The notes beneath the pieces were generated by a model that ran no database searches, had not been told where the DNA came from, and saw only the letters and a list, made by a program, of their open reading frames with translations. Position numbers and translations under genes: made by a program. Of a stretch of 8,839 nt of DNA, positions 1 to 6,547 are shown piece after piece (positions within the stretch are counted from its first letter, which is position 1; each line of letters begins with the position of its first letter). The stretch covers positions 1 to 8,839 of the forward strand of contig JAIESS010000062.1 in the NCBI GenBank assembly GCA_019745755.1. Direction: 5' to 3'. Origin of the DNA: Alphaproteobacteria bacterium (GTDB lineage: Bacteria > Pseudomonadota > Alphaproteobacteria > Paracaedibacterales > JAKBAR01).

Positions 1-820
1 CCGATTCCTCCAACCGAAAAGAATCGTCGACTGCATTCATTTTCGGCATGTTTTCAATCATTTTGATATTCTCTTGGACATCGTTATACTTACTTTGAAC
101 GCTCCTGATTTTTTCATCGTAAGTCTTGATTTTCTGTTCCAGATTGATGAGTAACACAGTATTTCTTAGATTGCTTTGTTTTTCTTGATCAAGCTCATTC
201 TTCAAAACTTCGCTATAGTTTTTTAATTGTTCGTTCAAAGACCCCAAGAGTTCCAGTTCCTTTAAATTTTTTTCGTAAATGATTTTCTTTTTCCTCATTA
301 ATTTTTTATTTTGCTCTTGCAACTCTCGGTTATATTTCTCTAACGAATTATTCCTTTCCTTGATTTTAGCAAGCATTAAAGGATTGCTGAAATCAATATT
401 TTGCTCATCCTTAAAATAAACATCTTTAAGTCCCTCGTCCCCTGTTTTTTTAATAATTTCTTTTTGCAAGTTAATCATCTTTTTGTATAAGATCTCGCTC
501 TCTTCTTTAAAAAAGCGATTCTGTTCTTGAAGATAAATAATTTTCGTGCCTCCTCTGCTCGCCTCTTTGATATAAAGAGCCGGTAGAATCGCCTGCCGCC
601 CACTTGCAATGACGAGGTCTGGCCAAGGTGTGGTGAGAGGATCGCTCTCCTTTGCCATACAAAATTTTTTACCCAGCGTAACATAAGGGGAGAGAAGATG
701 CCAAAAGGGACGAAGCGTCACTTTCTTGTGAATGATATGAACAGGTAGGTGTTCCGCCAAGCCAAGAGCCTGATTGATAATGCCCGCATAACCATTTGTT
801 AGAACCCAGCAGGTTTTCAT
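1..820 (-). CDS. ELM1-like N-terminal domain fused to a long coiled coil (partial, C-terminus off the window)
   Basis: The frame is open from an ATG at 820 to the window edge (273 codons, no stop), so the C-terminus is missing. Residues 4-22 (CWVLTNGYAG, then NQALGLAE) and 66-81 (WPDLVIASGR, then QAILPA) match the conserved blocks of the ELM1 family (PF06258), nucleotide-sugar/glycosyltransferase-like proteins widespread in alphaproteobacteria. The family motif normally following residue 98 (a 'DPR...FDLV..P.HD' stretch) is absent. Instead residues ~99-270 are Lys/Glu/Gln/Asn-rich with Leu/Ile at heptad spacing, typical of a coiled coil. Hand-counted GC is ~49% over 541-820 and ~32% over 1-540, so composition changes at the domain boundary. 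A TGA sits directly before the ATG, fixing the start; a GGGGGAG at about 842-848 is rather far for an SD, so translation may be coupled to the gene ending at 855. ELM1 assignment is family recognition; fusion by recombination is inference. Confidence 0.7.
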   Translation of the reverse strand, partial: MKTCWVLTNGYAGIINQALGLAEHLPVHIIHKKVTLRPFWHLLSPYVTLGKKFCMAKESDPLTTPWPDLVIASGRQAILPALYIKEASRGGTKIIYLQEQNRFFKEESEILYKKMINLQKEIIKKTGDEGLKDVYFKDEQNIDFSNPLMLAKIKERNNSLEKYNRELQEQNKKLMRKKKIIYEKNLKELELLGSLNEQLKNYSEVLKNELDQEKQSNLRNTVLLINLEQKIKTYDEKIRSVQSKYNDVQENIKMIENMPKMNAVDDSFRLEES

Positions 821-854
821 TCATTTGCATCCGTTTAAAAATCTCCCCCTATTG

Positions 855-1436
855 TTAATCCTGCAGCACCTCTTTTGCAAGTTGTGTGAGCGTATAGGCC
901 AAAGATTGAATGGTTTTTTTAGGATAGTGCCTATAAAATCGCGCACGCTCTACCGTCATGGATTCATAAGGAAGGAGGGCAAAAAGATTCTCAAGAAAAT
1001 GAAGGGGTGCATGCCCACTATGATGACGCAGTGTTACCCGAAGCTTTTTCCAACGTTTTTCAAGGTCTTTATTTTCACGCTGATAATGATGTAAGGAGGA
1101 ACAATACTTTGATGCTCTTACTTCACCTAAAAAAATACATCGATGCGTACTTGGAAAATAACTTTTTCCATCAATATTATTTGTTATCAGACCAAGATAA
1201 CACCGTCTCAATGTATAAAGCTTTAAAAGCACCCCCACATCGCCTTTCCCTAATACATTGTCGTACAAAAGAAGCGACGCCATGGTGCCAATGAGATGTT
1301 GATCATCAAGGATGGCCTTTTCCCTATGTTGTTGAATCTCACGAGTGCCAAGGTCTTTTATTGGCAAAGATTTACGTGGCCTTCCCCTTGAGGAAATGTA
1401 GGAAGGGAACCGTAGTCTACGCTCTTCCTCTACCAT
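855..1436 (-). CDS. Conserved-looking hypothetical protein, 193 aa, basic
   Basis: I do not recognise a named family. The protein is soluble and basic, with no signal peptide or membrane segment. Residues 17-22 (RGRPRK) resemble an AT-hook core, followed by DLGTREIQQHR (28-38), a motif I loosely associate with small uncharacterised alphaproteobacterial proteins beginning with a GRP.K...GT.E...KR pattern. The middle (50-85) is hydrophobic and helical; 115-140 (KDLEKRWKKLRVTLRHH) is strongly basic. Its ATG lies inside the end of the 141-aa HTH gene (ATGGTAG, 7-nt overlap), so the two are almost certainly co-transcribed and translationally coupled. The pairing with a DNA-binding protein and the basic motifs suggest a nucleic-acid role, but this is inference only. 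It ends 34 nt before the ELM1-like chimera. Confidence 0.75.
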   Translation of the reverse strand: MVEEERRLRFPSYISSRGRPRKSLPIKDLGTREIQQHREKAILDDQHLIGTMASLLLYDNVLGKGDVGVLLKLYTLRRCYLGLITNNIDGKSYFPSTHRCIFLGEVRASKYCSSLHHYQRENKDLEKRWKKLRVTLRHHSGHAPLHFLENLFALLPYESMTVERARFYRHYPKKTIQSLAYTLTQLAKEVLQD

Positions 1437-1855
1437 GTGACATCTTTTGCTAGGAAAATCTCATGACCTTGCTCAAGTCGCAATTTATTGGCGTACATGA
1501 CAATTTGCATTTTGGAGAAGGGGCGACTGCCAATATAAAATGTATCAAGGGACGTCTCATGAACAATAATATTTTGCTCACGCAACCACGTCAAAATAGT
1601 AAAAAGGGATGTCCATGATGAGGGCATGCCAGGATCTTTTTCAGAGTTACTGCGTTTTTCTGTTTGTGAGGGGAGATATGCTTTTTTTTCTTTAAAACAA
1701 CGAGGGGTTCGAATATGAAAGCGGCTAAGAGCTTTATTCACAGCTCCAGGCGTTCGTGCCATGGTACGTGCAATCATTTTGATAGATAACCCTTTTAAAA
1801 AATAAAAGCGTAATGTTTCGATATCCTCTGATTTCCAATTGATGCATTGGTTCAT
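1430..1855 (-). CDS. Small helix-turn-helix (GcrA/Myb-like) protein, 141 aa
   Basis: Residues 6-48 (NWKSEDIETLR, GLSIKMIAR, RTPGAVNKALSRFHI) fit the W-x(4)-I-E-x-L ... G-x-S-x-x-x-I-A ... R-T-x-x-A-V layout of GcrA-type and Myb/SANT-like trihelical DNA-binding domains of alphaproteobacteria. A polar linker (52-78) follows. A second block (81-141: WTSLFTILTWLREQN, YIGSRPFSKMQIVMYANKLR) is helical and may be a partner-binding or second recognition domain; it does not match the GcrA C-terminus that I know, so true GcrA is unlikely. GGGAG lies 7 nt upstream of the ATG, supporting this start. It is the first gene of a compact set with the overlapping 193-aa gene and the ELM1-like chimera. A perfect inverted repeat 67-91 bp upstream could be its operator. 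Transcriptional regulator or chromosomal DNA-binding role is inferred. Confidence 0.8.
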   Translation of the reverse strand: MNQCINWKSEDIETLRFYFLKGLSIKMIARTMARTPGAVNKALSRFHIRTPRCFKEKKAYLPSQTEKRSNSEKDPGMPSSWTSLFTILTWLREQNIIVHETSLDTFYIGSRPFSKMQIVMYANKLRLEQGHEIFLAKDVTW

Positions 1856-1921
1856 ATGTGGTCTCCCATTGTGTTTTAATTGGGGTACAAGCTATGCATT
1901 TTAAGCAGCTGTCCAATACTC

Positions 1922-1946
1922 TTTTTACATGGCTTTGATGTAAAAA
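1922..1946. promoter_or_regulatory. Perfect inverted repeat, candidate operator
   Basis: TTTTTACAT and ATGTAAAAA are exact reverse complements around a 7-nt spacer. The repeat lies 67-91 bp upstream of the HTH gene start and has no T-run directly after it on the minus strand, so an operator site for a dimeric regulator fits better than a terminator. On the plus strand it contains TTTACA (1924-1929), which with TACAAA (1947-1952) at 17-nt spacing resembles a weak sigma-70 promoter. Confidence 0.35.
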
Positions 1947-2008
1947 TACAAAATAAAAAAATCCCATGCAATTTTATTAAAAAAGATTTTTTCAAGGAAA
2001 GGGGAGAG

Positions 2009-2083
2009 ATGGAGATAAGGAATGAAAAACTAATATACAAACAATCTAAGGGCAATAGGTATTATGAATGCCTATTGTTATAA
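2009..2083 (+). CDS. Possible 24-aa small ORF
   Basis: A plus-strand ATG is preceded by a very purine-rich stretch (AAGGAAAGGGGAGAG, 1994-2008) that could serve as a ribosome binding site. It encodes 24 polar residues starting MEIRNEKLIYKQ and ending CLLL. It lies between minus-strand genes, about 50 nt after a weak promoter-like pair (1924-1952), and its last codons overlap the 2053-2077 hairpin. There is no family resemblance. The good SD is the only argument for translation; chance occurrence is more likely than not. Confidence 0.18.
   Translation: MEIRNEKLIYKQSKGNRYYECLLL
2053..2077. terminator. Hairpin downstream of DUF3147-type gene
   Basis: CAATAGG pairs with CCTATTG across an 11-nt loop, starting about 15 nt past the stop codon of the 117-aa gene. 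On the minus strand the stem is followed by CCCTTAG, not a T-run, so intrinsic termination is uncertain. On the plus strand the following TTATAATTGTGTT is more T-rich. Confidence 0.35.
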
Positions 2084-2092
2084 TTGTGTTCA

Positions 2093-2446
2093 TCAAACAA
2101 ACTTAAAACCGCATTTGCGAAGGATAAAGATGTAAAGACTGTAGGCAATGATCATGCTTCCAACAAAAAGAGGCATGGCAAGCCAAAAACTCATCCCACG
2201 CTTTAATGCTAAAGGAAACCCAATGAAAAAGATCAACGATGGCGGAAGAAGAAGGGTTGTCTGCCAAGCAAAGGTACTGATTTTTTCGACGGACTGATTT
2301 TCAGAGTGCAGCCAAAAACATGTGGCAATGGTCGCAATGGGGGATGATGCAACAATCGCAGCTAGAAAAGAAAAGCGTTTAGCAATCTCCGTCAAGGCAA
2401 AAATAATTATAGATGTTATGAAAACACGAAGGATATTTTCCATCAT
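2093..2446 (-). CDS. DUF3147-type inner-membrane protein, 117 aa
   Basis: A small hydrophobic protein with four likely membrane helices (about residues 4-20, 25-45, 65-82 and 87-109). The pattern of an N-terminal helix, then LTEIAKRFSFLAAIVASSPIATI (19-41; TEIAKR followed by a small-residue helix), a short polar segment (48-57), a PPSL-containing helix and an LKRG turn (81-84) matches my memory of DUF3147 membrane proteins found in many proteobacteria. Their function is unknown. Two adjacent ATGs (2446 and 2443) are equally possible starts; an AAGGGAA stands about 13 nt upstream. It follows the hydrolase gene by 88 bp on the same strand and could share its transcript. It acts in the inner membrane by prediction only. 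Confidence 0.8.
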   Translation of the reverse strand: MMENILRVFITSIIIFALTEIAKRFSFLAAIVASSPIATIATCFWLHSENQSVEKISTFAWQTTLLLPPSLIFFIGFPLALKRGMSFWLAMPLFVGSMIIAYSLYIFILRKCGFKFV

Positions 2447-2534
2447 AAGTCTGTATATTCCCTTATATTATGTCTTGTGTGCATCCCTTTTTACTTAAGC
2501 ATTCAAATGTATGTTGGTCAAGGATTCCATGAAA

Positions 2535-4931
2535 TCATTTCTTTGCTAACCCTTCATAACGTATGATATCCGCCAAAAGAAGTCGTTTTGCCTCACTAAC
2601 AACACCTGGGTCTTTGGGATAGTAAAGGCTAAAGGTTTCTATACGCTCAAGGTTTTGAGTATACATCTTAAACTTTCCAAAGTCGGGGTTGCCAATAGTG
2701 TGCCTGTTAATACCCTGAAGTCTTCTTGATGTATAAATATTTGTGACAACTTCTGGGTTAGCTTTAAGAAATTCGGGCAGGAAAAATTCACGATTTGCAA
2801 GGAACCAATTCTGAATGTCCTCACTTCGCGATAGTTTATCTACATTCAATCGAGTAAGGTCAGCGGCAAGAGGGTGTTTTTTCTTAAGATAGTCTATAAA
2901 TGTCGGTAGAAAAATACGCGCAGCCTTACGCGCCTTTTCTTGCCGCATAGCTGCTGTTGTATGGGGCGGATAAATCGTATCAAAAATTCTTTGAAAGAAA
3001 AATTCCCGCATGTTGTAGCTCGGGAACATGGCGATAATATAAGATCTCTCAAAAATAGGTTGGAAATGAACTGCCCATGACGCATCAAGACTATTACTTG
3101 TCTGAATTTGTTTTTTAGCGAGCGCAGGTAATTTCTTGTAAGCCAAAAGACCTTCACTCAAAAAATAATCATAGACACTCACATCATTCAAAAATTTTTC
3201 AGCCCCTCTCTCACCATATTGACGCTTTGCATAAAGGCCATGACGCACCCATTTGCGCCGACTTGGGGATAAAAGAGTGTTATTGGGATCATCCAAAAAC
3301 TGTGTTATAGCCTGAACCATGCCATTTAAAACCTCTTCTTTTTCAGATACATAATGACCATGTAAATTCCCTTGATTGGCTAGGCCTTCGCGAGGAATAT
3401 AAACGCGTATAAGATTTTCTTTCCCAGCGGCCTTTGCAGCATCAATAAAGGAAAAAGCATTTGTACTCGCAAGGACGCGTGTATCATCATAATTTTGTAT
3501 GAGGAGAATAGGTTGTGCGATTTTTTGAAGATATTCGTTTCGCGATGGATTAAGCCATGTATTTGCTTTAATTCTTTCAACAAGGGTTCCATTAACGCTT
3601 ATATACCCATCAAATGTACCGGGATGCTCTTGTGCAAAACGTACCGCCATGCCCCCACCAAAACTTGTTCCTGTAAGGTATTTTTTCACATTTTTTAAAA
3701 TAGCAAGGCGCGGATGCAGGGCTTCAGGGTTTGTTTTGAGCGTGTTAAAAAAGGTCAAAATACATTCTTGGACACGGTTGAAAAGAAGTTGCGACATGGT
3801 ATGTTGCTGATGCGTCCCGTTAATATATTTATTTTCAATCTCCAATAAATCAGGGAGATTGATGTGGGCGATAGCGTATCCTTGTGCTATTAATTCTTGA
3901 TCCCCGGGCGATATGGTTCCAGGAGGGAAAGTGGTATGTCCCAGCACTGACGACTTTGGATTTCCACCCCCATAAATATGCACAATAAGCCCCTTCACTG
4001 TAGATTTTATGTGCCATGTGTTATCCATGGGCATGGCAATAGTATAGCCAATGGGATCATTCCTTGGAGACCGCAGCGGAGCATTTGTTTTAACAAGATT
4101 GGAAAAATGTCCCGCAATAGGTGTTGTTGGATTTTGACCCGTTGCAATATTCGGATGAGGCGTTGTTGCCATTTGATCCATCTGAGCAGGATATAAATAG
4201 CCATCATTATTAAAAAATACAGCATGCAATGTATTTGTTGTTGCTTTTACATCAGATATGGCTTTTTTTGACGGTAGATCAGCTTTGATAATAGCTTCAA
4301 AATTAGAAAAATCTTTAAGATTTTTAGATTCTCCAAACTTCCCATCATCGCTCCCTATATAGGTTGCTATGAAATTATTAGCTTGTTGTTTTTCGTTAAG
4401 GGTGAGAGGCACTGGCATCTTGTATAATTCAGGTGCGCTAAGCAATAGACGACGAATATTTGTTTGCCGTGTATTCATAGGCCCTGTTAATCCTGTGGGG
4501 AGAATATCTTGTTGAAGGGTTGCATCATTGATGGAAATCCCTCTGGCACGATCAATTTCTTTTTGAATAAGATAATAATAGCCGATTTGTTTTTTATACT
4601 CCGGTGTCGCATTCCCACTTTCATGTTGAAGTGTTGGAAGCGTGGTCAGATCAATCTTTTTTTGAAGGGTGGCAATGGCCCGCATGATGAGTTTTTTCTC
4701 CTCCAGTGTCGCCATGCGATTTTTATCAAAAGGATAGCGAATCTGTCTGTTTTGTATAAGAGGTCTGCATGTCAAAAGGTCCCAGATATTATCTTGGTTT
4801 TCCTTGCCCTCAGAGACACTTTCAACGAGCTCCTCAAGCTTTTCCATAAAGCCAAATGTTGGTTGGCCTGCCATTACAGGGGTCCAAACAAGGGCTAGAA
4901 AAAAACATACGGAAATTTTTATATATAGCAT
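2535..4931 (-). CDS. Secreted alpha/beta hydrolase, prolyl-oligopeptidase-like (S9-type) core, 798 aa
   Basis: Residues 1-21 form a Sec signal peptide (MLYIK, hydrophobic core, VMA|GQ cleavage site), so the protein is exported to periplasm or outside. The catalytic core spans about 311-550: an oxyanion-type HIYGGGN (318-324), the nucleophile elbow GTSFGGG (Ser423), a likely acid in NYDDTR (Asp482 or 483) and a likely His in LHGHYV (His524 or 526), in the Ser-Asp-His order of alpha/beta hydrolases. The text around the Ser and the 'PILLIQNYDD' strand resemble S9 peptidases and related esterases; the substrate cannot be read. The N-terminal ~290 residues show no beta-propeller-like repeats that I can see, and the C-terminal ~250 residues are helical and unassigned, making it longer than a simple hydrolase. 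No lipobox. No better in-frame start exists, but the nearest AGGA is 20 nt upstream and inside a hairpin. Confidence 0.85.
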   Translation of the reverse strand: MLYIKISVCFFLALVWTPVMAGQPTFGFMEKLEELVESVSEGKENQDNIWDLLTCRPLIQNRQIRYPFDKNRMATLEEKKLIMRAIATLQKKIDLTTLPTLQHESGNATPEYKKQIGYYYLIQKEIDRARGISINDATLQQDILPTGLTGPMNTRQTNIRRLLLSAPELYKMPVPLTLNEKQQANNFIATYIGSDDGKFGESKNLKDFSNFEAIIKADLPSKKAISDVKATTNTLHAVFFNNDGYLYPAQMDQMATTPHPNIATGQNPTTPIAGHFSNLVKTNAPLRSPRNDPIGYTIAMPMDNTWHIKSTVKGLIVHIYGGGNPKSSVLGHTTFPPGTISPGDQELIAQGYAIAHINLPDLLEIENKYINGTHQQHTMSQLLFNRVQECILTFFNTLKTNPEALHPRLAILKNVKKYLTGTSFGGGMAVRFAQEHPGTFDGYISVNGTLVERIKANTWLNPSRNEYLQKIAQPILLIQNYDDTRVLASTNAFSFIDAAKAAGKENLIRVYIPREGLANQGNLHGHYVSEKEEVLNGMVQAITQFLDDPNNTLLSPSRRKWVRHGLYAKRQYGERGAEKFLNDVSVYDYFLSEGLLAYKKLPALAKKQIQTSNSLDASWAVHFQPIFERSYIIAMFPSYNMREFFFQRIFDTIYPPHTTAAMRQEKARKAARIFLPTFIDYLKKKHPLAADLTRLNVDKLSRSEDIQNWFLANREFFLPEFLKANPEVVTNIYTSRRLQGINRHTIGNPDFGKFKMYTQNLERIETFSLYYPKDPGVVSEAKRLLLADIIRYEGLAKK

Positions 4932-4937
4932 TGAACA

Positions 4938-4980
4938 AAGTATTGAGGTGTTCCTACAAAAATATTACACCTAAATACTT
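4938..4980 (-). promoter_or_regulatory. 14-bp inverted repeat between MFS stop and hydrolase start
   Basis: Arms 4938-4951 and 4967-4980 (AAGTATTGAGGTGT and ACACCTAAATACTT) pair at 13 of 14 positions across a 15-nt loop. It begins 6 nt upstream of the hydrolase ATG and lies 31 nt past the upstream MFS stop. The only SD-like AGGA (minus strand, 4955-4952) is in the loop, so the fold would leave it exposed and bring it closer to the start codon. It may instead be a weak terminator (CTTTGTTC follows on the minus strand). Confidence 0.5.
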
Positions 4981-5011
4981 AAGAAAAAATTAATAGAAGA
5001 AATTTATTTCC

Positions 5012-6331
5012 TTATTTTTTATCACCATGAGGATATGTTTCCTTAATAAAGAAAACAAGCACAAAGGAAAGGAAAAGACAAAATGGCAAAGAAAGCATAG
5101 CTGTTTGATAGGCATTAATATCATAGATGCGCACACCATTGGCACCGAGCTGGCCGTCCCAATTAAAGTCCAAAAGGGCACCAAGAATAGGAAGGAGCAC
5201 AACACCGCTGAGCATCACAATAGTATTGGTAAAACCAACGGATGTCGCACTGATTTCGTGGGGATTGACCTCTTGATTCAGGGCAAAACAAAGGACCTGT
5301 GCACCTGCACACATCCCTGTAAAGAAAAGAAGGTATTCCATAACAGATATGGAAACGTTTGCATAAATAGCCAGAAGAAAAGCCGCTGTTGCACCAAGTG
5401 TGCTGATAAACATCACTTTTCTGCGGCTTTCTAGATAATTTGATAAAAGAGCAATACCCGGCGCCCCCACACCCTTTCCAAGAAAGAGCATAGCACTAAT
5501 GCTGGATGCACCCACATTATCAACACCGTATTTTTTCATAAGATAAGGAACGGCCCAAAGCTCCGCAAAAACCGAAATTGTCACGTAAAAAAGACAACCG
5601 TACAAGGCGATATACCATGTTTGAGTATTACGGATAAGAACGCCAAGATCTTTGATAATAGTGGATGTAGAGGCTGTCCCCGCAGTCACGGCTGTATCTT
5701 TTGTCGTATTGCGAATGATAAACCAACAAAAAGCAGTGACAATAATACCAAGAATAGCGGTCCATACCATGGCTTGACGCCATCCCAGGGCATTCACAAA
5801 AAGTGCCAGGGGCTTTCCTGCAACATAGCCGCCCGTTGTAATGCCAATCATGACAGTCATACCGGATAGAACAGCAAAGTACCTTGGAGGGAACCATTCA
5901 GAAACAAGTTTCAGGGTACTTAAAAAAGCACAGGCTGAACCTGCACCAATAATAAAACGACCAATTTGTGCGCCAATAAGGCTGTCGCTATACGCAAAAA
6001 TGAAAGTCCCAGCAAAACAAAGAATACACGACAATGTAATCACAAGACGGGCACCAAGACGATCCACAATAAGACCACCCGGTATTTGAAGGGGGGTGTA
6101 GGCATAGTAGTACATGGAAGAAAACACACCCAATGATGTCGTTGTGATGGCAAAGTCTTGCATCAGCTGTTCTGTCATAATGCTTGGAGAAGCACGCAGA
6201 ACATATTCATAAAGATAAAAAACAGCGGCTACGAACCATATAACCCATCCACGAAATGTAGGTTTAACATCATCGTGATTTGTCTTTATACTAACAACAT
6301 TATTGTCACGCGAAACGATCACCGTTTTCAT
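5012..6331 (-). CDS. MFS transporter, 12-TM, second of a tandem pair (439 aa)
   Basis: Major facilitator superfamily carrier of the inner membrane. Residues ~28-46 form TM1, then the YLYEYVLRASPS block. MFS motif A appears as GLIVDRLGAR (86-95) between TM2 and TM3, with a degenerate second copy LLSNYLESRRK (about 296-306) in the other half, in which Asn replaces the usual Asp. GRFIIGAGSACAFLS (125-139) is a family-typical TM4 motif. Length and alternation of hydrophobic segments fit 12 helices. The ATG at 6331 is chosen because GAGG sits 5-6 nt upstream; the in-frame GTG at 6337 is inside that SD. It shares long blocks with the upstream paralogue (YYYAYTPLQIP, FAELWAVPYLM, FTNT.VM). The family resembles metabolite/organic-anion carriers of intracellular bacteria; the substrate is not evident. 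Confidence 0.93.
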   Translation of the reverse strand: MKTVIVSRDNNVVSIKTNHDDVKPTFRGWVIWFVAAVFYLYEYVLRASPSIMTEQLMQDFAITTTSLGVFSSMYYYAYTPLQIPGGLIVDRLGARLVITLSCILCFAGTFIFAYSDSLIGAQIGRFIIGAGSACAFLSTLKLVSEWFPPRYFAVLSGMTVMIGITTGGYVAGKPLALFVNALGWRQAMVWTAILGIIVTAFCWFIIRNTTKDTAVTAGTASTSTIIKDLGVLIRNTQTWYIALYGCLFYVTISVFAELWAVPYLMKKYGVDNVGASSISAMLFLGKGVGAPGIALLSNYLESRRKVMFISTLGATAAFLLAIYANVSISVMEYLLFFTGMCAGAQVLCFALNQEVNPHEISATSVGFTNTIVMLSGVVLLPILGALLDFNWDGQLGANGVRIYDINAYQTAMLSLPFCLFLSFVLVFFIKETYPHGDKK

Positions 6332-6337
6332 CCACAC

Positions 6338-6547
6338 CTCATCTCATTAAGTTATAAAATTTTTTTAAATCTTATGGATCATTCGATTCATCCCTTTTAT
6401 TAATGCGGGAAAAAAATAAATAAATCGTTAATTTTTATGGCCCATTGTAAGCAGTCTTCCCCTTAAAAGTAAAGTTTTTGATGAAAAACGTTTATTTTTA
6501 AGGGAACACAGGGGTCCTTGACTGTCACATTTTTTGTAATATTTCCC
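6338..6547. other. Intergenic region between the two MFS genes
   Basis: This AT-rich gap holds a long hairpin (6459-6504) and a TATAAC hexamer on the minus strand (6356-6351), about 20 nt before the second MFS start, without a clear -35. No coding frame of interest was seen. The gap is long for a tight operon, so the second MFS gene may have its own promoter. Confidence 0.45.
6459..6504 (-). terminator. Long AT-rich hairpin between MFS paralogues
   Basis: 6460-6473 pairs with 6491-6504 (CCCTTAAAAGTAAA with TTTATTTTTAAGGG, one G-T position) and continues through a single bulged base into GTTTTT/AAAAAC (6474-6479 with 6484-6489) around a 4-nt loop, about 20 bp in all. It lies 44 nt past the first MFS stop. 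No T-run follows on either strand, so it may be an RNA processing or 3'-end stability element rather than a classic terminator. Confidence 0.5.

Larger units (their letters stand above)
1856..2092. other. Intergenic region with two inverted repeats
   Basis: This 237-bp AT-rich gap separates the DUF3147-type gene from the HTH gene set, both on the minus strand. It holds a perfect 9-bp inverted repeat near the HTH gene, a 7-bp hairpin just after the DUF3147 stop, and a short plus-strand reading frame with a strong purine-rich SD. No convincing minus-strand -35/-10 pair for the HTH gene was found. Confidence 0.5.

Noticed and set aside
475..684. 69-residue minus-strand reading frame
   Set aside because: It is an out-of-frame shadow of the ELM1-like frame, which carries the conserved family motifs across the same bases.
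825..1294. Plus-strand frames of 89 and 95 residues
   Set aside because: They lie antisense to the 193-aa gene, have no recognisable motif and no independent start signals.
1706..1714. GGTTCGAAT, resembling a tRNA T-loop
   Set aside because: No acceptor, D-arm or anticodon stem can be drawn around it, and it lies inside the HTH gene.
6332..6337. GTG at 6337 as start of the second MFS gene
   Set aside because: It overlaps the GAGGTG Shine-Dalgarno that serves the ATG at 6331.
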